Below, piece by piece: positions 6,910 through 13,453 of a stretch of 18,077 bases of DNA; the stretch's first letter is position 1, and each line of letters starts with the position of its first letter. The notes beneath the pieces are model-generated. The model saw nothing but the letters and a program-made list of their open reading frames with translations, was not told where the DNA came from and did no database searches. The position numbers were made by a program, and so were the translations under genes. Source of the DNA: DASRBO01 sp035653595 (GTDB lineage Bacteria; Actinomycetota; Acidimicrobiia; Acidimicrobiales; JAJPHE01); the NCBI GenBank assembly GCA_035653595.1, contig DASRBO010000194.1, forward strand, positions 1-18,077. The letters run 5' to 3'.

Positions 6910-7100
6910 GCGGGAGCGGCGACCTCGTCCTTAAGGTTCTGCTTGAGCCACTCGCGCACCTCGGCGGTGTCGGTGTGGCCGTGCACGTCGACGGCGTGGG
7001 CGACGGCGGCCCTTATCACCTCCTCCTCCTCACCGGCGATGGTGAGGGTGCAACCGCTCTCACTGGGGAAATCGCGACAGTCGGCGACTTTGCGTGCCAT
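6906..7100 (-). CDS. DUF1059 family small protein
   Basis: A 64-residue protein with the DUF1059 layout: MARKVADCRDFPSESGC, TLTIAGEEEEVIRAAVAHAVDVHGH, then a C-terminal helix VREWLKQNLKDE. C8 and C17 and the AHAVDVHGH histidines are the polar residues typical of the family. ATG 7100 is chosen over in-frame upstream ATG 7184 because GGAGGAACCC lies directly before it. Function is unknown for the family. Its stop codon overlaps, antiparallel, with that of the acetyltransferase. It is divergent from the GYD gene. Confidence 0.85.
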   Translation of the reverse strand: MARKVADCRDFPSESGCTLTIAGEEEEVIRAAVAHAVDVHGHTDTAEVREWLKQNLKDEVAAPA

Positions 7101-7237
7101 GGGTTCCTCCTTCGAACGAGGAGCAAGGACCACGGTACGCCTGTCTCCAGCCCGGCGATAGGCCCTTGATAGAGCGGGGGCCAACCCCCAAGATGGTTGC
7201 GAGCTCGACCGATCCGGTCGGCGGGAAGGAGCGGGCC

Positions 7238-7585
7238 ATGGCCAAGTACCTCATCCAGGTCGGCTACACGCCCGATGCGTGGGCGGCGATGGTGAAGAAG
7301 CCCCAGAACCGTCTGGACGCCGTGCGCCCGGTGGTCGAGAACCTGGGCGGGAAGTTCGAGGACGCCTGGCTGAGCTTCGGCGACTACGACATCATCGGGA
7401 TAGTGGACATGCCCGACAACATCGGGGCGGCGGCGTTCTCGATGGCGGTGGCGAGCGGCGGCGCTGTGCGCGCCTTTCGGACCACGCCGCTGCTCAGCGT
7501 GGACGAGGGCGTGGAGGCGATGCGTCGAGCCCAGAAGGCCCGCTACCAGGCCCCCATGCGGGCGACGGCGCGGAAGACCTCCTGA
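7238..7585 (+). CDS. GYD domain protein
   Basis: A 115-residue protein of the GYD family, a ferredoxin-like dimeric alpha/beta-barrel fold of unknown function. Visible features are MAKYLIQVGYTPDAWAAMV at the N-terminus, then LGGKFEDAWLSFGDYDIIGIVDMPDN, which contains the namesake Gly-(Asp)-Tyr-Asp turn, and AFRTTPLLSVDEGVEAM. ATG 7238 has GGAAGGA (7224-7230) at 7-nt spacing, so the longer in-frame ORF from 7094 is rejected. One base separates its stop from the next ATG, so the two are almost certainly co-translated. Substrate unknown. Confidence 0.88.
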   Translation: MAKYLIQVGYTPDAWAAMVKKPQNRLDAVRPVVENLGGKFEDAWLSFGDYDIIGIVDMPDNIGAAAFSMAVASGGAVRAFRTTPLLSVDEGVEAMRRAQKARYQAPMRATARKTS

Positions 7586-7586
7586 G

Positions 7587-7886
7587 ATGGCCTTCGTGCA
7601 GATCATCGAGGTCAAGACGACCCGCATCGGCGAGATCGAGGCGCTCATGGATGAGTGGCTGACCCGAACCGAGGGCAAGCGCAAGACGCACCACTCGGTG
7701 CTGACCGCCGACCGCGACCGCCCCGACGTCTATGTGCAAATCGTCGAGTTCCCCTCCTACGAGGAGGCGATGGCCAACTCGGCCCTGCCCGAAACCGACG
7801 ACTTCGCCAAGAAGCTGGTGCAGCTGTGTGACGGTCCGCCCACGTTCCGCAACCTCGACGTGCGGCGAGCCGACGACATGCGTTAG
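7587..7886 (+). CDS. ABM-like dimeric alpha/beta-barrel protein
   Basis: A 99-residue protein beginning MAFVQIIEVKTTRIGEIEALMDEWL, with HHSVLTADRDRPDVYVQIVEFPSYEEAMANS, and ending in a phenylalanine-containing strand. This is the beta-alpha-beta repeat of the antibiotic biosynthesis monooxygenase / stress-response barrel type. Members include small cofactorless monooxygenases and many proteins of unknown role. It starts one base after the GYD stop, so the pair may act together. It ends 5 bp from the convergent RidA gene. The fold is inferred from pattern; no catalytic residues are certain. Confidence 0.72.
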   Translation: MAFVQIIEVKTTRIGEIEALMDEWLTRTEGKRKTHHSVLTADRDRPDVYVQIVEFPSYEEAMANSALPETDDFAKKLVQLCDGPPTFRNLDVRRADDMR

Positions 7887-7891
7887 TCCGG

Positions 7892-8281
7892 CTACCTCGC
7901 CGCCATCGCCTCGATCTCGACCTTGAGCTCGGGGAACGCCAGCCTGGTCACCCCGATCAGGGTCATCGCCGGCAGGTTGGGCGCCAGCGCCTGGGCCGCC
8001 GTGCCGTACTCGCCGAGGAGGCCGTCGACGTCGGTGGTGTAGACGTTGACCTTGACCACATCGGCCATCGTCATGCCTGCCTCAGCCAGGACGGTCGACA
8101 GGTGCTCGAAGGCCAGCTTCACCTGGTCGGCGATGCTCGCCGTCGTCGGAGGGCTGCCGTCGGGACCGATGGCGGTCTGGCCCGAGCAGACAAGCACCCG
8201 TTCTGCGGCCTTGATCTCGACCGCCTGCGAGAACCCGAAGGCCTTGGACCACTCCCAAGGGTTCACATCCTTGCGTTCCAT
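7892..8281 (-). CDS. RidA family protein (reactive imine/enamine deaminase-type)
   Basis: A 129-residue RidA/YjgF/YER057c/UK114 protein, a homotrimer in the family. RidA hydrolyses 2-aminoacrylate and related imines made by PLP enzymes; divergent subfamilies act on other enamines. Visible are VLVCSGQTAIGPDGSPP, KVNVYTTDVDGLLGEYG, and the C-terminal VTRLAFPELKVEIEAMA, in which R113 matches the carboxylate-binding arginine and E122 the catalytic-site glutamate. This keeps it a candidate for true imine deaminase activity, though its subfamily is undecided. ATG 8281 has a GGAGG sequence upstream at about 8-9 nt. It is the last of three same-strand genes (MDMPI, YCII, RidA); the 139-bp gap before it may hold its own promoter. 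Confidence 0.88.
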   Translation of the reverse strand: MERKDVNPWEWSKAFGFSQAVEIKAAERVLVCSGQTAIGPDGSPPTTASIADQVKLAFEHLSTVLAEAGMTMADVVKVNVYTTDVDGLLGEYGTAAQALAPNLPAMTLIGVTRLAFPELKVEIEAMAAR

Positions 8282-8353
8282 CGAGGACGACCTCCGCTCC
8301 GGGGACAGGATCAGAGGCCAGGGTGGCACAGGGCCGGTCGGAGCGAAAGGGCC

Positions 8354-8371
8354 CGATCCGGCGAGGGATCG
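8354..8371. terminator. Weak hairpin between YCII and RidA genes
   Basis: CGATCC (8354-8359) and GGATCG (8366-8371) form a 6-bp stem with a 6-nt loop, 50-67 nt beyond the YCII stop on the minus strand. It might partly separate the two transcripts. No T tract is present. Confidence 0.22.
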
Positions 8372-8420
8372 AGCCGCGCCCCGGTCGAAGTGAGGTCCGG
8401 GTCCGTGGTGGGTCGGGCCG

Positions 8421-8735
8421 TCAGCCGATCGGCATGCCCTCGTAGATCTCGACTGTGCCGCCACCCGTCAGCACCGGGCAGCCCCTGGCCTTGGTCGTGG
8501 CCTCCGACAGGGAGCCGGCCTCGATGATCGAGTATCCGCCGAGCCCGGAGGCGGCCCCGTCGCCCACCTTGCCGTCGGGGGAGAGGGTGGCCGCCGGGCC
8601 GAAGGGGTTGCCGGGGTCGAGGACGGCCGCTCCGAGCGAGCCGAACCATCCCATCCAGTCCGCCATCATCTTCTCCTGCTCCTCGGGCGTGGCGCCCATC
8701 TCGCCGCCCTTGTAGACCAGCACGTACTTGGCCAT
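8421..8735 (-). CDS. YCII-related (DGPF-type) domain protein
   Basis: A 104-residue ferredoxin-like barrel protein of the YCII superfamily. The pattern is MAKYVLVYKGGE, then EEQEKMMADWMGWFGSLGAAVLDPGNPF, then GLGGYSIIEAGSLSEATTKARGCP, and a final GGGTVEIYEGMPIG. Actinobacterial paralogues often lie near ECF sigma factors or ArsR-SRPBCC regulators. The latter is the case here, with the divergent fusion at 9499. No enzymatic activity is established for this subgroup. ATG 8735 has AAGGGAGGG upstream. It follows the MDMPI gene by 61 nt, and that gap includes a GCCGCC/GGCGGC hairpin (8757-8770). Confidence 0.85.
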   Translation of the reverse strand: MAKYVLVYKGGEMGATPEEQEKMMADWMGWFGSLGAAVLDPGNPFGPAATLSPDGKVGDGAASGLGGYSIIEAGSLSEATTKARGCPVLTGGGTVEIYEGMPIG

Positions 8736-8796
8736 CGGCCCTCCCTTGTGGTGGATGCCGCCTGGGCGGCGAGTTCAGCCCCTGATACGAGGGCGG

Positions 8797-9423
8797 TCAG
8801 GGCCGGGATCGGAGGATCTCGACCCCGGCCCCGTTCAGGTCGGCCAGGGCCGCCTTGCGCCCGGTCATCGCCATGACCAGCGAAAGCAGCGGGCCGACCG
8901 CCTCGGGACCGCTGCCGTGGCTCCAGTCGGCGTCGCTGGCCCGCAGGGTCACCCCGGCGATGCGCGACTTGCTGTGGATGATCAGGTTGGAGCCCTTGAA
9001 GAAGTCCGCCACCCGCCGGACCAGGTCCGGGGGGTAGGTGTGGGCGATACCCAGGGGACGGCGGATGTCCTCGGAGTGCACCAGCACCTCGCCCCGCATG
9101 GTGTCGGGCGGGCCCGGCGGGCGGCCGGTCGAATCGACCCGGTCCTTGAACCGGGCCAGCGTGTCGGCCGGCGAGGAGCCCCGTTCGGCGGCGATGTCCT
9201 TGGCCTGGAGGCGCCCGAAGCTGAACCCGCTGCCGATCAGCTTGGGGAGGAAGGAGGCGGGCGACATCTTGGCGGTGGCGGTCATGTGGGCCAACACGTC
9301 GCGCACCGTCCATCCGCTGCACAGCGACGGCGTCGCCCACGCCGTTTCATCCAGGCCGTCGAGATCCGCCGCCAGCGCCTTGCGTTCGGAGTGGATCTGG
9401 GGCCACAGGTCGGAGTTGGGCAT
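8797..9423 (-). CDS. MDMPI-type mycothiol-dependent enzyme (DinB-like fold)
   Basis: A 208-residue protein of the maleylpyruvate isomerase family with the DinB-like four-helix fold. The N-terminal domain has LCSGWTVRDVLAHMTATA and, later, GEVLVHSEDIRRPLG. H46, E112 and H116 match in order and spacing (E-x3-H) the zinc triad reported for Corynebacterium glutamicum MDMPI. Family members use mycothiol, the actinobacterial thiol, as cofactor for isomerisation or conjugation; no maleylpyruvate pathway genes are seen here, so the substrate is open and detoxification is plausible. ATG 9423 has GGAGGG about 5-6 nt upstream. It diverges from the ArsR-SRPBCC fusion across a 75-bp region with a nested dyad, so that regulator probably controls it. 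Confidence 0.87.
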   Translation of the reverse strand: MPNSDLWPQIHSERKALAADLDGLDETAWATPSLCSGWTVRDVLAHMTATAKMSPASFLPKLIGSGFSFGRLQAKDIAAERGSSPADTLARFKDRVDSTGRPPGPPDTMRGEVLVHSEDIRRPLGIAHTYPPDLVRRVADFFKGSNLIIHSKSRIAGVTLRASDADWSHGSGPEAVGPLLSLVMAMTGRKAALADLNGAGVEILRSRP

Positions 9424-9434
9424 TCCGGCCCTCC

Positions 9435-9470
9435 TGTTCGGCGGACGCTAAATTAGATCGGCACCGAACA
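9435..9470. promoter_or_regulatory. Nested dyad, probable ArsR-SRPBCC operator
   Basis: TGTTCGG (9435-9441) and CCGAACA (9464-9470) are perfect 7-bp inverted repeats. Centred between them is CTAAATTAG (9448-9456), a second palindrome and the only AT-rich patch nearby. The outer left arm begins 12 nt upstream of the MDMPI start codon. -10-like boxes for either gene (for example TAGCGT on the minus strand, TAAATT on the plus strand) overlap the central palindrome. ArsR-family dimers bind such sites; assignment to this regulator is inferred from position. Confidence 0.5.
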
Positions 9471-9498
9471 TACCGAGGCCGGCAGCCGCAGGCAAGAC

Positions 9499-10272
9499 AT
9501 GGCGAGAGACATTCAGCAGGTGATGACCGCCCTGGGGTCCCCGGTCCGGCGGGAGATCCTCGCCCTGGTCTGGGACGCCGAGGCCACCGCCGGCGAGATC
9601 GCCGCCGCCTTCGCCCTCACCAAGCCGACCATCTCCCAGCACCTCGCCGTCCTGCGCCAGGCCGAGCTGGTCACCATGACGGCGGTGGGCACGACCCGGC
9701 GCTACCGGGCCAGGCAGGAGGCGCTGGACGGCCTGCACGCCGCCCTGGAGGGTTCGCTCAAGTGGACCCCGGCCGACGACCTGCCCGAGCGGGCCCTCTC
9801 CCACGCCAGCACCAAGCCGGCGGTGGTGGTCGCCGTCGAGGTCCCTACCGATCAGGCCTCGACCTTCCGCGCCTTCACCGACCCCGAGGTCTACTCGGGT
9901 TGGCTGGGCGTTCCGGTCACCATCGACGACGGGCGCTTCGCCGCCACCATGGAGTGGGGGACCGAGGTGCGCGGCGTCTACGAGGTGGTCTGTCCGCCGG
10001 AGCTGATCATGATGCGCTGGGACTTCGAGGACGACAACGTGCCCGTGCCCGGGGCGGAGCTGACCGGATACCTGCGCGTCCGGCCCGTGCGGTCGGGCGG
10101 GAGCCGGGTCGAGGTCCACCAGCTGGTCGACCACGCCGAGGAGGCCGAGTTCATGGAGGTGGCCTGGGCCATGGTCCTCGGCCGGCTCAAGGTCGGGGTG
10201 GAGGCGGCGCTGGATCCGGGCCGCCGGGCCGGACGCCGCCCCCGGCGCTCCAAGCGGAGGACCTCGGCCTGA
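9499..10272 (+). CDS. ArsR-type regulator fused to SRPBCC (AHSA1-like) domain
   Basis: A 257-residue two-domain protein. Residues 1-85 are an ArsR winged helix: MTALGSPVRREILALVWDAEATAGEIAAAF, recognition helix TKPTISQHLAVLRQAELV, wing GTTRRYRA. No metal-binding cysteines of the classical ArsR/SmtB type are visible. After a linker, residues 110-235 form an SRPBCC/AHSA1 hydrophobic-cavity domain with VEVPTDQASTFRAFTDPEVYSGWLG, GVYEVVCPPELIMMRWDFEDD and VEVHQLVDHAEEAEFM. A basic tail (RRAGRRPRRSKRR) follows. The natural reading is a one-component regulator whose SRPBCC pocket binds a small hydrophobic ligand. It diverges from MDMPI and precedes the sulfatase by 40 bp. ATG 9499 is the only sensible start, though its ribosome site is poor. 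Confidence 0.88.
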   Translation: MARDIQQVMTALGSPVRREILALVWDAEATAGEIAAAFALTKPTISQHLAVLRQAELVTMTAVGTTRRYRARQEALDGLHAALEGSLKWTPADDLPERALSHASTKPAVVVAVEVPTDQASTFRAFTDPEVYSGWLGVPVTIDDGRFAATMEWGTEVRGVYEVVCPPELIMMRWDFEDDNVPVPGAELTGYLRVRPVRSGGSRVEVHQLVDHAEEAEFMEVAWAMVLGRLKVGVEAALDPGRRAGRRPRRSKRRTSA

Positions 10273-10298
10273 CCGGAAGGCGGAGGGCACCCACCCCC

Positions 10299-10304
10299 TA
10301 GCAT
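10299..10304 (+). promoter_or_regulatory. Candidate -10 box, leaderless sulfatase start
   Basis: TAGCAT fits TANNNT and ends 8 nt before the ATG at 10313, with no Shine-Dalgarno between them. No -35 box is visible. It suggests the sulfatase has its own promoter in the 40-bp gap after the ArsR-SRPBCC gene. Confidence 0.35.
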
Positions 10305-10312
10305 CCGCCGCC

Positions 10313-11764
10313 ATGACCGGGGCCGATAGACCGAACCTGCTGCTGTTCATGCCCGACCAGTTGCGGGCCGACGCCATCGGCCCGCTGGGCGCTCCGGAAG
10401 GCCGCACCCCGGTACTGGACGGGCTGGCCCGGCGCGGTGTCACCTTCACCAACGCCTACGCCCAGCACAGCGTGTGCGGGCCCAGCCGGGTATCGATGTT
10501 CACCGGCTGGTACCCGCACGTGCACGGCCACCGCACCCTCGACAACCTCATCAAGGCCTGGGAGCCCAACGTCTTCCGCCAGCTGCGGGAGGCCGGTTGG
10601 TACGTGGCCCAGGCCGGCCCCCGCGGCGACATGGCCGCCCCCGGCGTCACCTCGGCCAGCTTCGACTGGCACGGGCTCACCGTCAGGCCCGAGCACCGCG
10701 TCCCAGCCGCCACGTGGGACGGCTCCGCCCTGGCCGATGCCTTCTACGCCGGGGTCAGGGCCGGCGAGCCGACCGTCGACTACGACGAGGCGGCGGTGCG
10801 CACGGCCGAGGAGCTGCTGGGCGGGGGGCTGCCCGAGCCGTGGGTCCTGTTCGTCCCCCTGATCTTCCCCCATCCCCCCTGGACGGTGGAGGAGCCGTGG
10901 TTCTCCATGCACGACCGCTCCGCCATGACCGATCCGGTGACCGCCGACCTGTCGACCAAGCCGAGGTTCATGGGCGCCATCCGCTCGACCTACGGGCTCG
11001 ACCGCCTGGCGCCGGCGGACTGGGCCGAAATCCGCGCCGTCTACGCCGGCATGGTGAGCCGGGTGGACTGGCAGCTGGGCCGGCTGCTCGACGCCGTGGA
11101 GGCCTCCGGCGCCGCCGGGCGCACGGTGGTGGTGCACTTCACCGACCACGGCGAGTACCTGGGCGACTTCGGGCTGATCGAGAAGTGGCCGGCGGGCCTG
11201 GACGACTGCCTGGTGCGCAACCCGCTGGTGATCGCCGGGCCGGGCTGCGAGGAGGGCGGACGCTGCGAGGCCCTGGTGGAGATGGTGGATCTCACCCCCA
11301 CCCTGCTCGAGCTGGCCGGCCTTTCACCGGGCTACACCCAGTTCGGCCGCAGCCTGACCAAGGTGCTGGCCGATCCCTCCGCCACCCACCGCAGCGCCGC
11401 CTTCAGCGAGGGCGGCCACCGGGTGGACGAGGACCACGTGATCGAGCGCGCCCCCCGCCCGTACCACCTGAAGGCCAAGGTCCAGCAGGACGACCCGAGC
11501 ACCCTGGGCAAGGCGGTGGCGATGCGCACAGAGGAGTGGACCTACGTGATGCGGGTACACGACACCGACGAGCTCTACCACCGGCCGTCGGATCCGGCCG
11601 AGACGACCAACCTGGTCTCCGACCCCGCCCGCCAGCCGGTCCTCCGCCGGCTCGAGCGTCAGGTCCTCGAGTGGCTGGCCGACACGGCCGACGTGGTCCC
11701 CTGGACGCCCGACCCCCGCTTCCCCGGGCCGGACGAGCTGTGGCTGTCCTGGGAGCGGCCCTAA
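10313..11764 (+). CDS. Sulfatase (type I, FGly-dependent)
   Basis: A 483-residue arylsulfatase-superfamily hydrolase that should cleave a sulfate ester. The signature CGPSR at C55 fits C-x-P-x-R, so C55 would be converted to formylglycine by a formylglycine-generating enzyme, whose gene is not in this window. Predicted Ca2+ ligands are D15 and Q16 (LLLFMPDQLRAD) and D278-H279 (FTDHGEYLGD); K291 and H187 (FPHPPW) are likely active-site residues. Gln at position 16, where many family members have Asp, also occurs in choline-sulfatase-like members. There is no signal peptide, so it is cytoplasmic. Phosphonate-ester hydrolases share the fold, so the substrate is open. The start is supported by a -10 box and the absence of a better upstream codon. 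Confidence 0.88.
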   Translation: MTGADRPNLLLFMPDQLRADAIGPLGAPEGRTPVLDGLARRGVTFTNAYAQHSVCGPSRVSMFTGWYPHVHGHRTLDNLIKAWEPNVFRQLREAGWYVAQAGPRGDMAAPGVTSASFDWHGLTVRPEHRVPAATWDGSALADAFYAGVRAGEPTVDYDEAAVRTAEELLGGGLPEPWVLFVPLIFPHPPWTVEEPWFSMHDRSAMTDPVTADLSTKPRFMGAIRSTYGLDRLAPADWAEIRAVYAGMVSRVDWQLGRLLDAVEASGAAGRTVVVHFTDHGEYLGDFGLIEKWPAGLDDCLVRNPLVIAGPGCEEGGRCEALVEMVDLTPTLLELAGLSPGYTQFGRSLTKVLADPSATHRSAAFSEGGHRVDEDHVIERAPRPYHLKAKVQQDDPSTLGKAVAMRTEEWTYVMRVHDTDELYHRPSDPAETTNLVSDPARQPVLRRLERQVLEWLADTADVVPWTPDPRFPGPDELWLSWERP

Positions 11765-11775
11765 TCCCACCGTCG

Positions 11776-11791
11776 CCCTGACCGGTCAGGG
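11776..11791. terminator. 16-bp perfect palindrome between convergent genes
   Basis: CCCTGACCGGTCAGGG is an exact palindrome, 12 nt after the sulfatase stop and overlapping the stop codon of the convergent SRPBCC gene (11786-11788). With a small bulge the pairing extends outward (GCGAC-like bases on the left with GGCGG on the right). It probably works as a two-way terminator. Confidence 0.42.
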
Positions 11792-12262
11792 GGCGGCGTT
11801 CGGGTAGCCCCGCCTCACCGTGCGGTCGAGGATCCCCAGGGTCGCCCGCAGGGCACCCTCCTGCAGTATCGGGAAGCGGGGCTTCCACGACTCGTCGATG
11901 CGCGACCAGTCGTAGTACTGGGTGACCAGCGTCCCGTCGTCGGCGGGCTCGAGGCGGTAGCCGTAGACATGGCCTATCCGGTCCATGCCCACCCCGCCGA
12001 TGCCCCAGGCGATCTCGCGGTCGGCCTCGAAGGTCTCGATGGTCACCTGCACGTCGTACTTGCCCATGGGGATGTCGTTGAGCGACTGGCGGTCCATGTG
12101 CACCACGAAGGTGTCACCCACCTTCCGAACCCGCTCGCCGGTGGCGTCCTGCAGCATGCCCGAGCTGTCGATGGCGACATGGCCCTGGGGATCGGTGAGG
12201 ACGCGGAAGATGGCGGCCGGCTCGGCGGCGATGGTGCGGCTCACTTCGAATCGTTCGGTCAT
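11786..12262 (-). CDS. SRPBCC family protein
   Basis: A 158-residue START-like (polyketide cyclase/dehydrase-type) protein. It begins MTERFEVSRTIAAEPAAIFRVLTDPQGHVAIDSSG, the usual first strand and helices, continues with GDTFVVHMDRQSL and VTIETFEADREIAWGIGG, and has YGYRLEPADDGTLVTQYYDWS followed by the long C-terminal helix. Such proteins bind hydrophobic ligands in a central cavity, and their function varies widely. It lies 21 nt downstream of the rhodanese gene on the same strand, so the two are likely co-transcribed. AGGGG directly precedes the ATG, closer than usual for a ribosome binding site. It shares its fold, not its sequence, with the C-terminal domain of the ArsR fusion. Confidence 0.85.
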   Translation of the reverse strand: MTERFEVSRTIAAEPAAIFRVLTDPQGHVAIDSSGMLQDATGERVRKVGDTFVVHMDRQSLNDIPMGKYDVQVTIETFEADREIAWGIGGVGMDRIGHVYGYRLEPADDGTLVTQYYDWSRIDESWKPRFPILQEGALRATLGILDRTVRRGYPNAAP

Positions 12263-12283
12263 CCCCTGATCCTGCCAGCCCGT

Positions 12284-12622
12284 TCAGATGACCGTGCCCG
12301 GGCCGCCGCCCTCTGCGACCACGGGCAGGCCGGCCGCCGCCCATGACTGCATCCCCCCGGCCAGGTTGACCGCGTCCCACCCGGCGCCGACCAGCGCCTG
12401 GGCCACCGCCTGCGAGCGGGCCCCGGAACGGCAGGCGCAGACCACGGTCCGCCCGCTGGGCACCTCGCCGGCCCGCTCCGACAGCGCCGACATGGGCAGA
12501 TGCACCGCCTGGGGGGCGTGACCGGCGATCCACTCGTCGTCCTCGCGCACGTCGAGCAGGTAGGCGCCCGCCTCGACCAGGGCCAGGGCCTCCTCCGGAC
12601 CGGCCTGCGCGACGTCCGCCAT
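12284..12622 (-). CDS. Single-domain rhodanese (sulfurtransferase)
   Basis: A 112-residue stand-alone rhodanese domain, which transfers sulfane sulfur through a cysteine persulfide. Visible are YLLDVREDDEWIAGHAPQAVHLPMSAL, the active-site loop C64-RSGARS after VVCA, and AVNLAGGMQSWAAAGLPV. The catalytic cysteine and the six-residue loop length are intact. A second cysteine at 62 is common. ATG 12622 is chosen because TAACGT lies 8 nt upstream as a leaderless -10 box on the minus strand, and because longer in-frame starts would run into the divergent acetyltransferase. It is followed by the SRPBCC gene. Its sulfur donor and acceptor are unknown. Confidence 0.87.
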   Translation of the reverse strand: MADVAQAGPEEALALVEAGAYLLDVREDDEWIAGHAPQAVHLPMSALSERAGEVPSGRTVVCACRSGARSQAVAQALVGAGWDAVNLAGGMQSWAAAGLPVVAEGGGPGTVI

Positions 12623-12630
12623 GCCGCGCC

Positions 12631-12636
12631 ACGTTA
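12631..12636 (-). promoter_or_regulatory. Candidate -10 box, leaderless rhodanese start
   Basis: On the minus strand this reads TAACGT, ending 8 nt before the ATG at 12622, with no ribosome binding site. The -35 position would fall at the start codon of the divergent GNAT gene and is not recognisable. Only 34 bp separate the two start codons. Confidence 0.33.
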
Positions 12637-12656
12637 GACAGAGCCAGGATGGGGCC

Positions 12657-13292
12657 ATGAGCGTGGGCGAGAGGCCGGGGGCCGACATCCGCACCATCGC
12701 CATGGAGGAGGTGGACGCGGCGGCGGTGTGCGCCGCCCGCGCCTTCTACGAGGATCCGGTGCTCGGCTGGGTGCAGCCCAGCCTGCTGCGCCAGCAGCGC
12801 CGCTTCCCCGGTGTCTTCTCCGCCGTCGTCGCCGACTCCCTCGCCACGACCTGGGTGGCGGCGGTCGACGGCCGGGTGCGGGGGGTGGCCTCGTGGTTGG
12901 CCCCCGGCGACTACCCCCGCTCCCCCCGGCGGGACGCCAGGCTGGCGGCCCGGGCGCTGCCCGCCTTCCTGCCACCGTCGGACCGCTCGCCGACCGGCAT
13001 CCGCCTGGCGCTGGCCATCGAGAGGGCCCATCCCCGCCACCGCCACTGGTACCTGGCCCTGCTGGCGGTGGACCCGCTGGTGCAGCACCGGGGCATTGGC
13101 ACGGCCCTGCTCCAGCCCGGCCTGGACCGGGCCGACCAGGACGGCGTGCCCGCCTACCTCGAGACCCAGAAGCCGGAGAACGTCGTCTGGTACGGCCGCA
13201 GCGGCTTCAGGCAGACCGGCGAGTTCCGGGTCCCGCCCTGCCCGCCGGTGTGGGCCCTCACCCGCGACCCGGTTCCGCCCGGGCCGGGCTGA
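12657..13292 (+). CDS. GNAT family N-acetyltransferase
   Basis: A 211-residue acetyltransferase. The acetyl-CoA site is WYLALLAVDPLVQHRGIGTALLQPGL, containing the Q/R-x-x-G-x-G/A loop as QHRGIG. It is followed by AYLETQKPENVVWYGRSGF, the usual beta5-alpha4 segment that closes the pocket. The N-terminal half (RTIAMEEVDAAAVCAARAFYEDP) is the substrate side. ATG 12657 is chosen over in-frame ATG 12621 because the latter would overlap the divergent rhodanese start, and purine-rich AGGATGGGG precedes 12657. Its acceptor is unknown. Two strong palindromes follow the stop. Confidence 0.88.
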   Translation: MSVGERPGADIRTIAMEEVDAAAVCAARAFYEDPVLGWVQPSLLRQQRRFPGVFSAVVADSLATTWVAAVDGRVRGVASWLAPGDYPRSPRRDARLAARALPAFLPPSDRSPTGIRLALAIERAHPRHRHWYLALLAVDPLVQHRGIGTALLQPGLDRADQDGVPAYLETQKPENVVWYGRSGFRQTGEFRVPPCPPVWALTRDPVPPGPG

Positions 13293-13295
13293 CCC

Positions 13296-13312
13296 GGCCG
13301 GGGGCCCCGGCC
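13296..13312 (+). terminator. Palindrome just after GNAT gene
   Basis: GGCCGGGG (13296-13303) and CCCCGGCC (13305-13312) are perfect 8-bp arms around one G, 4 nt after the GNAT stop. It fits a GC-rich terminator without a T tract. Confidence 0.42.
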
Positions 13313-13331
13313 TCGCGCCACTCACGACCGG

Positions 13332-13348
13332 GGCCGGCGGCGCCGGCC
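13332..13348 (+). terminator. Second hairpin after GNAT gene
   Basis: GGCCGGC (13332-13338) and GCCGGCC (13342-13348) form a perfect 7-bp stem with a 3-nt loop, followed shortly by CTCTT. With the palindrome at 13296 it may form a tandem terminator. The rest of the 161-bp gap to the next gene (13293-13453) shows nothing else clear. Confidence 0.4.
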
Positions 13349-13453
13349 GGCCGCTCTTGCCGGCGACCGGCTCACCGTCGCCGTCCCGCCGGGCCCGGCC
13401 CCGGCTCATTTCCAGGTGACGGGGCGGAGCCCGACCGGCAAGGCTGGCCTCCT

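Noticed and set aside
8757..8770. GCCGCC/GGCGGC hairpin between MDMPI and YCII as a terminator
   Set aside because: Only a 2-nt loop at full pairing, no T tract, and such GC repeats are frequent by chance here; mentioned only as context.
12621..12656. ATG 12621 as start of the GNAT gene
   Set aside because: It overlaps the divergent rhodanese start codon, and the added 12 residues look unlike the family; ATG 12657 is better placed.
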